DNA of 64,000 nucleotides from Cavia porcellus (Eukaryota > Chordata > Mammalia > Rodentia > Caviidae). The stretch is taken from the NCBI RefSeq assembly GCF_034190915.1, contig NW_026947491.1:20896101-20960100 (forward strand). The letters are read 5' to 3'. Made by a program: the position numbers and the translations under genes. Below, piece by piece: positions 1 through 11,869 of this stretch (the stretch's first letter is position 1; each line of letters begins with the position of its first letter). The notes under the pieces were generated by a model, which had not been told where the DNA came from, searched no databases, and saw only the letters and a program-made list of their open reading frames with translations.

Positions 1-3000
1 ACCAGTTTCTGTGATTAGGATACAAATTACAGGCAATGTACAAACTATTATGGATGTGAAAATATTACAGTGCTTGATCATGGTGGAAAAAGAGATTTCA
101 TAGCTCATCTACTAGTTTACTATCTTTTCAAATTAACACAATGATTTCCTCAAACGATTTTAGCACTGGGTATTTAATTAGGAGATTTCAAGTTGTGAGT
201 ATGCACAAAATTTTGCAAGCTCAGTTTACTATAAACACTCTTCAATATAAATCATAGAAACTGTTTAAAAGTCTGTCAATTCATGAAGTATGTGGAATTT
301 TCCTAATGCATACAGAAAATGAAATTTATATTTTTCTGACTGTGAATGTTCATTGAAACATGTACTCATAGATGCAAAAAATCCTTCCTATCTGACTCTA
401 AAGACATATAATACCCACATTATTCATGTCACTCCATCCAGATCATAGTGTCACACAGTCCAGGGATTATGAGGACATGAGTTACATAGGGAAAAATGAA
501 AACAAACACAAACTTTCTTACAATGGTAACTTACAGAGCAAGTATTGTTCTGACAGACTAACAAATAATTTAATACTGAAAATTCCATTCAACTGTGATC
601 TTAAAGTTTGATCTCACTGTATGTGAGTAAAATTCTCACAAACTACCAAAGTAAAAGACAACCAAAAGATCTAGAAAACAACCAAATAGTCCTGAAACAA
701 AATTTAACGTTCAAAACTTACTGTAAAGTTTTAGTGATACACCAACGTGGAAACAATGCATGGGTGCATGACAAAGAAATGTCCCGCACAAATCCAAAAG
801 TGGCACAACACAGCTTATCTATAATGACACAATGATTGAAAAGCAGAGCAAGGGAAAGTAAACTTAGTAACTTGGTGATTTCCTCAAGTGATGAAGCTAT
901 AAATGTCACACATTTATTAAAGGGAACACTGAGGTGACAAAAAGGGAATCTGTAATATGGGGAGCAGGATAGACAGAGAGAAACCAGAGGCTGCTAAACA
1001 AGGAAACAGAGAAAATGTTTCCTTGATCCAAAGAGGATTTAGAATCTGCCACTTCCACCACAAGAGGAGAGCAGGGAATTGAGAGCTCGACAGCATCACC
1101 CATGGAGGGCATGACCTCAGGTCTCATTTGTCAGTGTCTCCTCAAGTGCCAGTCATAAATATTTTGGAGCCACCTCTGTCAGTCAGTACCCATGAGGGAG
1201 TCTACTGTGTGTCCAGTAACAGTGTATGCAGAGGGTGCAAACTGCCTTAGGTATAATGAGCCCACACACACCTCCCTGCAGGCATTTGCACAAGCAGCAG
1301 GGGGCACACAGGACAGCTGAGAGTAACTGAAGGGTTTTGTTTCCACTACATTATCCTCTCTGCCAGGACACTGGACTCTGAAGGAACTCTCGTCTCTAAG
1401 CCTACACTGATGTGTGTTCACAGAAGAAGCCTTTTTGTTTTTTAACATATAGCTCTTGAAAAGATGTATTTCATGTTTTACAGTGAATTCTTATTTACAG
1501 CCAGGTGACTACACAGTGTAACTCACTGTTGGTCTAGAAATACCTAATGATTATTCACCCCGTGCTAAGAGCATGTCTGCATTCACCATGAGGTACAACT
1601 CCATATCATCCAGTCCTGGTTCACGCAAAGCCCTTTAATCCTAATTTGCAGAAACAGTTTTTATGTGGATGTGTCTATCCATACATTGCTGTAGGTCCTT
1701 TACTTTCCCTTAGAACCTGACAGAGGAAAGTGAGCACTACTATTGAAGCTTCCTACCCTGTCATACCCAAACGCTCTCTGCTTTCCCCTCCCTTCCTGAG
1801 TCCTCCTCCTCAGCCTGCTCTTTACCAGGGAGACTGTGGGGCTCTGTCCATCTGCTCATGGCCACAGTGCTCTGTGGTAACACTGAGTAGAAACTATGTC
1901 GACACTCCCTCCAACAGCACATGCATGGGGGAAGACTGCTGTCTTTTTAAGCTTACTCAAAGTGTAAGAAGACTTAAATCCATCATATATGTTTATAAGA
2001 AAAGAAAATAATAAGATAAAGCACTTCAAGAACCATAAAGAGGGTCTGTCTGAATTTTTGATCTCAGAAACATGTGAATCTTTAGTTGCTCTTGTGGTCT
2101 GGTTCAAGGACCAACCACATGCAGAGAGGACCTGAGTGTACAGGGAGATGTGTGTGAAAGTATTCTCCCCCTGATGGCACTGTGAGACCCACACTAACAC
2201 CCCATGGTCTGGTCATCCCTGCGGACCATGTCTACACTTGAATTGTTGATATGAGACTGGGTGTGATGGATACAACAGCAGCAGCATCTTTACTGTCCCA
2301 TTTGGAAAGCAGGCAGGACCATGTATGCCTCCTGATGAGGATCCTCCCAGTGCCTCACTGGGCAGAGCTGCAGGACTCAGGCCCTGAGTAGGATGCGTAT
2401 GCATTAATACTTTCCATTTTCCACTTTGCCTTAGAGTCTCTGTGAAGGTCTTGCATCACAGAACATACTACTACTTGTAAACATTAGATACATAATTTTT
2501 AGATCTATTACCTGTAATGAAAGGGCACAGAATCACTGAATACATCAATATAGCTCACAGATTTCTCCCATGCAGACCTAAAGAATCCAGGATGTATTAC
2601 TGCACAGGCACAACCCTGCGCAGAGTGCCTGTATTAGCCTCCTGTCTTCAGTTTTTACTCTGCAGGGAAAGGAACAATTAAAATAGTTCCTGTGATGTGT
2701 AGATCTTCCAGAAACACAATCAAGGTCATATGTAAGGTGGTAAAGCAGAGTGTGATGGGTGCTTATGTCTATGGCAAAGCAAACTGAGTAACCCATTATT
2801 ACCAGGTCATTTTCTGAGGCCAAACATCCTCTTCTGTACTGTGACTAGAATTCTATTTTGCGTAGGGCACTAAAATGGAGACATAGGTCAGTGAGTTATA
2901 AAATCATTAACCCTTGGTTTCAGGGGAAGCCACTAAGAACACAGGGCTTCATAGGAAGCTAAAAAAAGGGCCAACATGGATGTCAGAGCAGCAGATCAGC

Positions 3001-4700
3001 CCAAGCCTTACCACAGAGGACCTGTGCAGGTGAGCAAGTTCCAGAGATTACACTTGAGAAAAGGTCCTAGGGTTTCACCCCACTCATACTCCCAGGCTCA
3101 CTCCAAGAACAAATGTGTGCCTGAATGCAGCACAAACACTGCTACTTGCCAAGATATGGAGTGTCTTCCTTTGACCCTTTGTAATTCACCAAGAGAAATC
3201 AATAGAGATTTCCTATGGTGACACAGCACTTATCCTAAGTGGATCCTGCACAGAACGTTGGGGATTCAAAGCCCCACCCTAGTTATATCTTCTGTTCTTT
3301 GCACTGGTTATCACAATGATATTTTGTGCATTCCTCATGTTTCTGTCCAAGGAAAAATCAAAGACTCGCATGAGAATTTGCTGCAATAAGGCAGTAGCCA
3401 AACAGTATACTTTTGTCTAGAAGATACTGCATCATAATTTTGGGTGTTTTTTTTCCCTCAAAAATGTGGTGAGCTTTGTCAGTTTGCCAGCAATGAATTC
3501 ATTAAAGAGATCCTAACTCTCCATCCACAGAGAATATTATCATCGTCAGGTTGTTCCTTTATCTAGAAGATATTAAAATTGTACTAGAAATACGGAATAA
3601 ACTAATTAAGAAAAGAAGAAACTCAGTGTGTCCTGGAACTGCTTTTCTAAAAATTAGTAGTAAAAGAAAAATTGGGTCACAAAGAAGGAATATTGATAAA
3701 TATTCACACTTTCAGAAAACAGAATTCTAAAGAAATATAATCACAGGATCAAGACTAAGGCAAACTTCTGATAAAATCCATTCTCACAAAACAAAGCAAA
3801 GGAAAAGTATATTTTGCATCAGACATGTACCACAACCCTGTAATCCTGACTCCTAGTAGCATGAGGCAGAAAGATCACAACACATTTGAGGCCACACTTT
3901 TCCACATAGTGAGTTAAAGGTCAAACTCATGTCGTGGACTATGAAATGACACTGCCTTTCAGAAAACCAATCAAAAAAATGTGGATACAATATGATTACC
4001 ATGTGCTCAGGTTTAATTTTACATGTATTTCTCCTGTGCACATGTCATTTACAATATATACTTGTTTAAAGCAGAAAACTAACATGAATTAAATATTTGT
4101 CATAAAGAAATACAACACAAAGAACAAAAGGAGAAACTGAATCTAGATAGGCAATGAACACCTAGTTGCTTCACAATGTCATTTGGGGAGAGGAAACCTA
4201 ACACAGATGGCTTTCTTCTCTTCTCAGATGATTAGAAACTTCTCTGTGAGGTAAGCACGGAAATCACAGCCTTATTTTCGGTTCTTGCTGGCTCTGCTCA
4301 GGTGGGACATAGATCACAGGAAGACTTAGAGCAGGACACAGGTGGATCTCTCCTGACAACAGAAATGACAGTAAAGGAAGATCTCAAGCAGCATGGATAG
4401 AACTATAGGAGAGAACAGCTAGACACAGAGGCAGTTTTGATTAGTTTGGTCCTGCTAACAAGCACCAGAGCCTGGAAAGAAAGGCAGTAATAACAGGGTA
4501 CATAAAGGGAAAAGTGTCAGGAGGAATCAATTGCGTGATCAAGAAAGTGGAGCCATCATTGCCCTGCTTCAACCACTGCCCTAAATTATCTTTCCACTTA
4601 TCACAGACTCAAACCCAGCTGGACTTCAGAAGAAGAGGTTCCTCTCAGTAGCACAAAAGGAGCATACATAGCCTTTATGTCCCCTTCATATAGGAAGTGT
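1..4700. other. A unit 1, 5' spacer (no gene)
   Basis: This is the long 5' flank of the first A unit. It aligns by eye with about 12,980-17,000, and its distal part with 32,090-33,960 and 59,375-61,060. It holds no V exon and no ORF I would call a gene. A short piece (about 915-1195) reappears near 49,930-50,200. Around 4200-4700 it has the conserved sequence that precedes every clan II V here. Confidence 0.75.
3819..3930 (+). repeat. Degenerate B1-like SINE in A unit 1
   Basis: The stretch has the B1/7SL order: a 'gtaatcctgactc' box, a 'gaggcag..agatcac' box and a 'tttgaggcca' box. It is strongly diverged. The same element sits at the matching place in three other A units (about 16,131, 33,062 and 60,164), so it was inserted before the unit was duplicated. 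Confidence 0.5.
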
Positions 4701-4709
4701 GCATCCTAT

Positions 4710-4717
4710 ATGCAAAT
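4710..4717 (+). promoter_or_regulatory. IGHV promoter octamer ATGCAAAT
   Basis: An exact ATGCAAAT lies about 100 bases before the leader ATG of the V pseudogene at 4818. This is the Oct-1/Oct-2 site known from immunoglobulin V promoters. It is intact although the gene is broken. Confidence 0.9.
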
Positions 4718-4817
4718 ATCTGTTCCACCATTAGATTTAAAATCTTCCATGGGACATGGGAGCTCACAGCACCATTGCCAGACAAGGCTGAGGTCTCCCA
4801 TCAGTGAGATATAGAAG

Positions 4818-5278
4818 ATGAGACTGCTGGGTCTTATCATGTGCCTGGTGACAGCTCTCCATGGTGAGTGTCATCTATGTCAGACATGGACGATGAATGT
4901 CCTCAGTGTCAGACATGACTCCTTGGAAATGTTACCAAAGCATGTGACTGACTGATTTTTATGGTCTTCAGGTATCCTGTCCCAGGGACCACTGCAGGAG
5001 GCGGGACCTGGCCTACTGAAGCCTCTCAGACCCTGTCGCTCACGTGCTCAGTCTCTGGATTCTCCATCACAACTGGTAGTTACAGGTGGAACTGGATCTG
5101 TCAGCTTCCAGGAAAGAGCCTGGAGTGGATGGGGCTCATATGGTCTGATAGTGACACTAACTACAACCCATACGTTAAGAATTGCATCTCCATCTCCAGA
5201 GACACGGGAAGAATCAGTTGTCTCTGCAGCTGTACTCTGTCACCCAAGAAGACACAGCCACCTATTGTTGTGCAAGAG
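4818..5278 (+). pseudogene. IGHV clan II (IGHV3-like) pseudogene with two frameshifts
   Basis: The leader exon is 4818-4863 (M-R-L-L-G-L-I-M-C-L...), with donor GTGAGT at 4864. The acceptor CAG ends at 4971 and the V exon follows. Family landmarks are clear: [11 protein letters not shown], a CDR1 with W-N-W, LEWMG and SISRDTG. FR1 has lost one base near 5020, between the codons that normally read Pro-Ser-Gln. FR3 has lost another near 5212, so the frame is broken twice. The end reads Y-C-C-A-R. The promoter octamer and recombination signal are intact. It could serve only as a gene-conversion donor or a germline transcript, not as a receptor chain. Confidence 0.9.
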
Positions 5279-5317
5279 CACAGTGATTTGATGCAAATGT
5301 GAGCCCAGACATAAACC
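5279..5317 (+). other. V recombination signal sequence (23-RSS), consensus
   Basis: Heptamer CACAGTG (5279-5285), spacer of exactly 23 bases, nonamer ACATAAACC (5309-5317). This is a consensus-like RAG1/2 target for V-to-DJ joining, attached to a frameshifted V. Confidence 0.93.
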
Positions 5318-7175
5318 TCCCTGCAGGAATCTCATAACCAGCAGAAGGCAGGCTGCTGTAGGAACCAAATTCTCATGCCTTTGGTAACAGCCTAGAGGGT
5401 TTATTCAGTAGTCAAGTGACACAGATATCAGAGACCTTCTGTGTCACTGATCCTACAGCGTTATGTTTTGATGGAAGCAGGCTTTTATTCTTCCCCATGT
5501 ATTTCATTATTTATTGCACAACCCATTTTCAGTGAAGCCCTTGTTCACATTGTAAGTGATTACATTGTCTCAATAGTTTTTAGGTGTAGAAACGTTTAAC
5601 CATGAAAATTATTTCTGTGTTGACAGCAAATCTGGTCTGCACATGCATGGCATCTCAGCCTGATGGGCACTTTCCAATTCTATTCTTGCAGAGATTTTAC
5701 TCTGAACAACTAGACATTACTGTACATTGAACTGAGTATTAAACTCTTACTGGAGCTGTTCATTTCCCTACATTTGCTGATGTTGTGCCATGCCTTGTCG
5801 AGTTGTGGTAGACTCCACTGTAGAGGGGCCTCTCTCTGCATCTCATTGGTAGAGACCATCACACTGTCACACATCCTGCAGTCATAGGTCACTGCCCCAG
5901 CAGTGTTTGATAGGACCTGCAGTTAGTTGTAGTGAGTCTCAGAACCTCATGGAATGTCTTAAAGGTCATATTTATTTGTACTAAAAAGTGAATCTCCTAT
6001 GTTTACATTACCCTCAATAACACTTGGACATCTCTGCAAGCTGATGTCAGCATGTCTGGCAACACTGCTGCCTCATTTGCCAGTTTACATGGGACCTGAC
6101 CATGGATTCATGAAAGAACATGGTGCAAAAGCAGACTCAATACCAGAGAAGAGGTCTTGGCCTGTCCACAGAGGAACTTGAGTCCTGCTCTTTTGTCCTC
6201 TCTGACTCCAGGAGGACATGGCTGTGCCAGGCCTGGCCTCTGACACCTGCCTTGTATGGAAACATTTAGAGGGAGCTTTGGAATCACAGGGATTTGTGAT
6301 AAGGGAAAACATCACTGAAAGATTTGCTAAGATGGAGATCACAGTGGCCATAACTCCATAGGTTCCCATGTGTAAGCATTCATTTATTCATAGTTTCAAA
6401 ATTTTTGAACAAGCTTGATTATTGAAGAAATCTGAACAATGATTGCACATAATTATTTATCTTTTTATCATCTGTCCATTGATCTATGTGTGTTTGTACT
6501 CATGATCATCATTCTATCCATCTATGCTCTGTCATATTACTATTTACCCACCAACTCTACACATTCATCTTTTATTTGCATATCTATTATACATTTATTA
6601 TTTATACATATTCTTGTTATCTGTGTTTCATTTTGTGTCTTGTAATTATCTGTTCCTCATCTATGTATCACCCAAAATTTAACTCTACTTTATTATGCTG
6701 CCCATCCACATCTTAACTATTTCATCATTTTTAACCTGCCTGTCATTGATGGATATATTATCTGCTTATCTTAAGTGCATTCTAAATATAGGCCATATAA
6801 AAATCTGTTGATGTAATTGTAAAGACTGATATATTGTGAGGTTTGTCAAAGAGGCTGAGAACAAGATATAACTCATGAGACCAATTGCCCATGATATAAT
6901 TCTTCATGCAAATCAACCAACATCACTGCACTGGAGCAAAATATATTTGCTTAACATTTAAGCTTCCACTTAAGAGAAATCTAGCAGTCCCTGTCCTGAG
7001 TATTTTCTATATCAGAATAAATTTGTGGTTCACTGTGCAATCAGCTCTTGCAACACAGTTAATTTAATGTGTGTATTGAAAACTAGAATGAACACATATG
7101 ACTTTTAAATGTGTTGCAGGTATACAGAAAGCATCCACAGATTGACTAAAATCTTTCCATAATGGCCATATGTCT
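5318..7175. other. A unit 1 spacer downstream of clan II V
   Basis: The sequence is AT-rich with no gene. It aligns with the 3' flanks of the other clan II V segments at 17,612, 34,553, 44,994 and 61,658, including a common '(t/c)atccat' T-rich stretch near 6440-6700. Short ORFs in that stretch come from the low-complexity sequence. Confidence 0.7.
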
Positions 7176-7420
7176 TCCTGCACGTGCTGCAGGAGTAAGA
7201 ACCTGGTCTAGTGAAGCCGTCATAGACTCTGCTCCTCACTGGGCCCTGTCTATTTACTCCCTCACTGGTGACGTCTCTGAGGCTGGATCCATCAGTACAG
7301 AGAAAAGGAGACTGAACAGATTTGTAAGATGATGAGAGCTGAAGCCCAGCTGATGATAACTCATCACCAATTCGCCAAGTTAACACCACCTCAGACCAGA
7401 AAGAGGGTGCTGGAGGCAAT
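7176..7420 (+). pseudogene. IGHV clan II remnant (FR1 plus scraps)
   Basis: The bases from about 7180 match the start of a clan II V: CTGCAGGAGT, then ACCTGG(T)CTAGTGAAGCC, with a TAG where Gln is expected and then CTCACTGG. After about 7300 only scraps remain, such as the 'ttcgccaagttaacacc' piece shared with 19,650 and 62,660. There is no leader, promoter or recombination signal. The same remnant occurs in A unit 2 (19,470) and A unit 5 (62,560). Confidence 0.6.
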
Positions 7421-8480
7421 AAAATGAAAGCAGTAGAGGAGCAGAGGGCCCTGGGGATGCACAGAAAACTAGGAAGTGTCAAAAGAACAGGTGCAGAGAA
7501 GGAAGATGGGAGCAAGCTTTCTGTCAGCATCCAAAGTTTCCTTTCTGACTTAGCATTATGTGAATTGAGCAGACCTCAGTGTGCATCCACTGCAGGTAAC
7601 ATAAGACATTTCCACATCTCAAACTGCAAAGGATGTATGAGTTTTGGTGATGGTCAATTACAACACATACACATACAAATATGTTATATATTAACATTAT
7701 TTATCTCCATATGAAAATATGTGGAAGGGAAATTAAGATTTTTATGGTAAAAGAACTATGATTTCAAAAACGTAAGTGCTTAAGAATATCCAGTCATGAT
7801 GACCATCAGTATTAGTTCATTTGCTAATATCTGTGGAGAAATATTGTTTCATGGATGGCTAATATTTCAGTTTAGAAAAATGTACCATACAAAAAGACAC
7901 AGGAATGACAATTTATAGAAAAGTAAAAGAAACTTTCATTACCTATCTGTATGATGAAAACGATTGTCAATTTTTGACAAATTATACATGTTAAAATATA
8001 TCTAATTAATAATTAATTAAAATTAATATGCATTCACTATAATTATTATGGGAAATGAAGTTGTCGATATCATAAGTCAAGATACAGCATACAATGGAGC
8101 ATATGTGTCATGGAATCATGTTATCTAATTATTATGTAAAGTTGGTAGGCAGAAAATTCACTTCATATTCTATCATTTGAGGAAGATGTTTGGCAGCATC
8201 ACTGAGCAGCACTTCTTTGACTTGTAGACTTTCATTACCATGGCAACATTTGTAGACCCAAATCCATAGGATGCTCTTATTACACATGAGCTCACATCTC
8301 ATAGGTCTGTCAGGCTCCTTGCTCTGTATGCACATCTGCAACACAGAAAAGCACCAAAACCTCTAATCTCAAACATATTTAACTCTGGGAAAACTAGTAC
8401 GTGTTTTTCACAACACAAACACATATGAGGTATCATATCCTCACTAGTATTAAAATATTGCAAAATATCTCCCAAAACAT
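7421..8480. other. Spacer between V remnant and clan III V
   Basis: No gene is visible. The sequence aligns with 19,700-20,870 and 62,800-64,000. At about 7660-7680 it carries only a short 'acacatacacat' run. The matching sites in units 2 and 5 are long CA repeats. Confidence 0.65.
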
Positions 8481-8636
8481 ACTCACATGAACATTACCTT
8501 CCCTAATTGAGGCTTCCACAATACAGGAGTCTCTGTAGCAGGGGCCTATCCCAGCCTGGACCCTGCAGCTCTTCGGAGAAGCCCAGCCTTGGGTGCCATG
8601 TATACCTGCTGTGGTACCAGGACTGGACACAGTGCC

Positions 8637-9077
8637 ATGGAGATTGCAAGCTGAGTTTTCCTTCTCAGTGTTTTAACAAGATTGTTTGTAGAGAACAAGC
8701 AATACTGACTGAGTGAGTTAACATGATTTAGAGAAACAACTCCTCTCTGTGACAGCTTCTTGAGCAGGATGTCTCTGTGTTTGCAGGTGTCCAGTGTGGG
8801 GAACACCTGGTGGAGTTCGAGGGAAGCTTGTTGCAGTGGTAGGGTGCCTGAGATTCTCCTGTGTGACTTCTGGATTTGCCTTCAGTGATTGCTGGATTAT
8901 CTTGCTCCAGCACCTCCAGGGAAAGGGCTAAGAGTGGGTGTCAAGTTGTGGTAGCAAATAGTACACTAAATGTGAAAGAATGATTCACAATCTTCAGAGG
9001 GAACTCCAAGAACACACTGTATCTGCAATGAGCAGCCTGAGATCAGGGGACACAGCCATATTTTACGATGCAAGAGA
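8637..9077 (+). pseudogene. IGHV clan III (IGHV5-like) pseudogene
   Basis: The leader ATG (8637) runs into TGA at codon 6, where Trp-containing sequence is normal. The donor after the leader is lost ('acaagatt'). The acceptor GCAG (8783-8786) and L-PART2 GTGTCCAGTGT (8787-8797) are recognisable. The V exon has in-frame stops in FR1 (TGG TAG) and FR2 (GGG CTA AGA G, frame broken). The second cysteine codon is replaced: the end reads TTT TAC GAT GCA AGA. Family landmarks are the 'attctcctgtgtg' FR1 box and 'agcagcctgaga.c..gggacacagcc' in FR3. The octamer is decayed. Confidence 0.85.
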
Positions 9078-9116
9078 CACAGTGAGAGGACATCATTGTT
9101 AACCCCAACACAAAGC
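9078..9116 (+). other. 23-RSS of the clan III pseudogene at 8637
   Basis: Heptamer CACAGTG (9078-9084), 23-base spacer, nonamer ACACAAAGC (9108-9116), two mismatches from the usual ACAAAAACC. The heptamer is perfect although the V is badly decayed. Confidence 0.85.
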
Positions 9117-9289
9117 TTCCTACAGGGCACCCAGGATCTTCAGGCAGCTCTTGGGTCACAGAGAGAGCACAGGGTCTAACTCAAAATATTTAGAAGAAGG
9201 TGAAAGGCAGTTTATGTCAGGATCCAGAACTTCATATAATACTTATCCCTGTGTACTCCAATTTCATGTGTTTGTCCCTACCTAGGAGG

Positions 9290-9605
9290 TCTCTGAGTTA
9301 CAATATGTCATTTGTCTAGATTTATCCATCTTTATTAGCTGAGTAGCAGTCCAATAAGTATAACTAGGATATTTTCTTTATACATTCATATGTTTATGGT
9401 ATACAGGCTGCTTCTAGGTTTTAGCTATTTACAAATCATGTTGTACACAGATTGATATGCACATAGTGCTGCAGTGTGATGTTTTAGCTGATTTGTGAAG
9501 ATGTGTAGAATGGTAATAGAAGGATCATGTGGAATTCCTACCTTCAGTTGTTTGAGGAAAATCCATACTGATTTAAAATGTCTGAACTAGTTTCCAGCTT
9601 CAGGA
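9290..9605 (-). mobile_element. L1 LINE 3'-end fragment (antisense)
   Basis: The + strand reads like the reverse complement of a mammalian L1 3' region: 'gctgcttctaggttttagct', then 'tagtgctgcagtgtgatg', then 'atccatactgatttaaa'. No ORF2 coding part remains. The same fragment lies at about 21,700-21,990 in unit 2, so it predates the duplication. Confidence 0.55.
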
Positions 9606-10381
9606 ATATCATGGCAGGGTTCATAGGAAGGAAAGTTAACATGACATGAGGATGGTCACGAGCTGCCTGGTGATAGGATGTGGGACAGAAACAGGGAGGA
9701 AGGGATTTCAGAGCAGCCTCAGGACACACAGAGGATGACATGCATTATCTGTTATTTGGGTGTGTGTGGCTGTTCAAGATTCCCTGTGTGTTAATATTTT
9801 CAGGTGCACACATTATATATGGGCAGGTCAGACCTTACTTTAGGTGAAGCTTTTACAGACAAACAACAGATAAGAACATAAGAAGAGTGAGAGAGATAAC
9901 AACAGTCAACAATGAGAGAGCTGCTAACAGGAACCAACACGATCACTGGTTTCCTCTCTGCAGGCAGCAGAAAGCAGCAAAGTCATACAAGTTCTCAGTA
10001 CAGGAAGCGGGGACATGAACCTCAGCAGCTGTGTCCCTCTCTGTCCAGGAGCCAGATCAGAAAGCTCCCCACAGCCTCAAAGATGACAGAACCACACAAC
10101 GGGCATAAACTTATGACATGAAATCTAGTATACATGATACAACAGTTTCTGGCACTTTCATTGCTTCACAATGATTACAAATTATATGACATCAATAAAA
10201 ATCCATGATCTATGTACATGAACAAAAGTGAGTGGAGCTCAGTAGATACACACAAAGCACGACTCTCACATAACTGCATTCATAAGTATTTTCAGTGCTA
10301 TCATTCTTATCAAATTGAACATTAGTATTCAATGCCCTCTCTGAGATATCCAGGCTCCAGCTGTGTATACATCAGGAGGCC
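9606..10381. other. 5' flank of third clan III V
   Basis: No gene is visible. This block is shared with 22,000-22,490 (A unit 2) and 52,060-52,800 (before the V at 52970). It includes 'gagctgcctgg.gatgggat' and 'agagagataacaacagtcaaca'. Confidence 0.65.
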
Positions 10382-10389
10382 ATGCAAAT
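10382..10389 (+). promoter_or_regulatory. IGHV promoter octamer ATGCAAAT
   Basis: An exact octamer lies about 122 bases before the leader ATG at 10511. It is followed by the usual clan III 5' UTR landmarks: 'ccctgtgctgatgaatac', 'ctctgcagaggctcc', 'cccagc'. Confidence 0.88.
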
Positions 10390-10510
10390 AGGGCCTCCCT
10401 GTGCTGATGAATACCCGCCCCGCCCTGACCCTGTAGCTCTGCAGAGGCTCCCAGCACTGGGGCCCAGCTCTTTCCAGTAGGTGATCAGCCCTTAACACAG
10501 AAGGCTCACC

Positions 10511-11077
10511 ATGGAGTTCACAGTGAGCTGGGTTTTCACTTTGGCTGTTTTAAAAGGTAATTCAAAGACCAGAGATTTAATGCAGTGGCCTAAGTTCATG
10601 CCTGGCAAGCCCAAGGTGGTGAGCTCGATCCCAGTTAATAGAAAAAGAAACTTAAAAGGTAATTCATAAAAAAAATAAGAAATACTGAATGTGTGAATCG
10701 ACACAAATGAGATAAACAGTGGCTCTCTGTGATAGTTTCCTGAGCAGGATGTTTCTCTGTTTGCAAGTGTCTTGTGTGAAGAGCAGCTGGTTGAGCCACG
10801 AGAGGCCTGGAGCCACATTGGCGCATCCCTGAGACTCTCCTACGTGGCCTCAGGATTCACCATCAGTAGCTTCCGCGTGAGCTGGATCCACCAAGATCCA
10901 ACAAAAGGGCTGTAGTGGATCTCATACATCAGTGATGATAATAGTAATATAAACTACACAGTCTCAGATAAGGGCCTATACAACATTCCCAGGGACAATG
11001 ACAAGAATGTGCTGTGTCTGCAGATGAGTAGATTGAAGCCCAAGGACATGGCCTTGTATTATGGTTCAAGAGATACA
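10511..11077 (+). pseudogene. IGHV clan III pseudogene with SINE in leader intron
   Basis: The leader exon 10511-10556 is open (M-E-F-T-V-S-W-V-F-T-L-A-V-L-K). Donor GTAATT starts at 10557. The intron holds a SINE (10565-10651). The acceptor AG is changed to AA (10765-10766); the next AG is one base further and would shift frame. The V region starts about 10778 with E-E-Q-L-V-E. The first cysteine is TAC (Tyr), there is a TAG at 10913-10915 where Glu of G-L-E-W is expected, and the second cysteine is GGT (Gly). The octamer and leader are therefore good while the V exon is dead. Confidence 0.88.
10565..10651 (+). mobile_element. ID-like (tRNA-derived) SINE inside V leader intron
   Basis: The 87-base insert has tRNA-like boxes ('gagatttaatgcagtggcctaag' like an A box, 'gtgagctcgatccca' like a B box) and an A-rich tail. 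It is flanked by an exact 15-base target duplication TTAAAAGGTAATTCA (10550-10564 and 10652-10666). The duplication contains the splice donor, so the intron now has two identical donors. Confidence 0.8.
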
Positions 11078-11117
11078 TACAGTGAGGGAAACCTCCGTGA
11101 GAGCCCAGACAAAAATC
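11078..11117 (+). other. Degenerate RSS of the V at 10511
   Basis: Heptamer TACAGTG (first base changed), spacer of 24 rather than 23 bases, and an A-rich nonamer ACAAAAATC (11109-11117). It is likely weak or inactive. Confidence 0.65.
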
Positions 11118-11820
11118 TCCCTGCACTGGCGCTGTGGACCAGCAATGGGTGTGAGAGACAAACTGCTCAAGTCTTCCTTAAACACATCCAATGTACTGTG
11201 CAAAGAAAGAAAATAACAAAGGCTGAGTAAAACAGGACTCAATAGGCCTGAGTAGAAGAGAAGGGTCTCCTACAGTAGGGAAGTGGGCCAAGGGAACAAA
11301 AAAGAGGGGTGAGAAGAAGGGGAAAGGAAAATAAGTAGAAAAAAACTTTTTTTGTGTAGCAGAACTAAATGACCTCAATTACTGCAAACATTATATGGCA
11401 TAACAGGAGCTCTGTAAGATTAACATCCACAAGACTGAAATATGAAATAGGGAAATTGGAGGGGTGGGTTGGAGGTGAGAGGGGAAGGGAAATTGGAGGA
11501 GGGTGTTGGAGGTGAGAGGGGAGAATTGGACGTAAAGAAGGAGCTGAGCTCTAGTGTGTGCACCTCACCACTCCCCAGAAGGACTGCCTAGTGCATGAGC
11601 TTCAAACATAAACCAATAAAACTAAAACAAAACAAAAGTGAGGTAAAATGTGGGGTCCTGTCAGGATCTGAGGCCTCTCAATGAAATACTTATCCCTGGT
11701 CCTTAAATTTCACATGTCCATTCTCATCTCAAAGTCTGAGCCTAGTGATTGCTGTTTGGATAGAAGATATTCTCATCTGTGAATCTCAGGGAACCTGGTA
11801 AGAGCCTGGATGGAAGTTGG
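11118..11820. other. Spacer after the V at 10511
   Basis: No gene is visible. It contains a purine-rich stretch (11,270-11,345 and 11,440-11,560, GGGGA/GAGG-type). At about 11,655-11,740 a piece resembles the 3' flank of the clan III pseudogenes ('ctgtcaggatc...aatacttatccc'). Confidence 0.55.
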
Positions 11821-11823
11821 AGC

Positions 11824-11862
11824 CACAGTGAGAAGCAATCAGTGTGAGCCCAGGCACAACCC
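11824..11862 (+). other. Orphan 23-RSS without a V exon
   Basis: Heptamer CACAGTG (11824-11830), a 23-base spacer whose end 'cagtgtgagcccag' matches other V spacers here, and nonamer GCACAACCC (11854-11862, decayed). The 3' flank continues like a V flank ('ctctgcagggatcaggacc'). No V coding sequence precedes it, so it is probably the tail of a deleted V. Confidence 0.6.
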
Positions 11863-11869
11863 TAAACTC

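Noticed and set aside
7105..7530. 141-codon minus-strand frame
   Set aside because: It is antisense to the V remnant, and the matching frame in unit 2 is shorter and different. No known domain.
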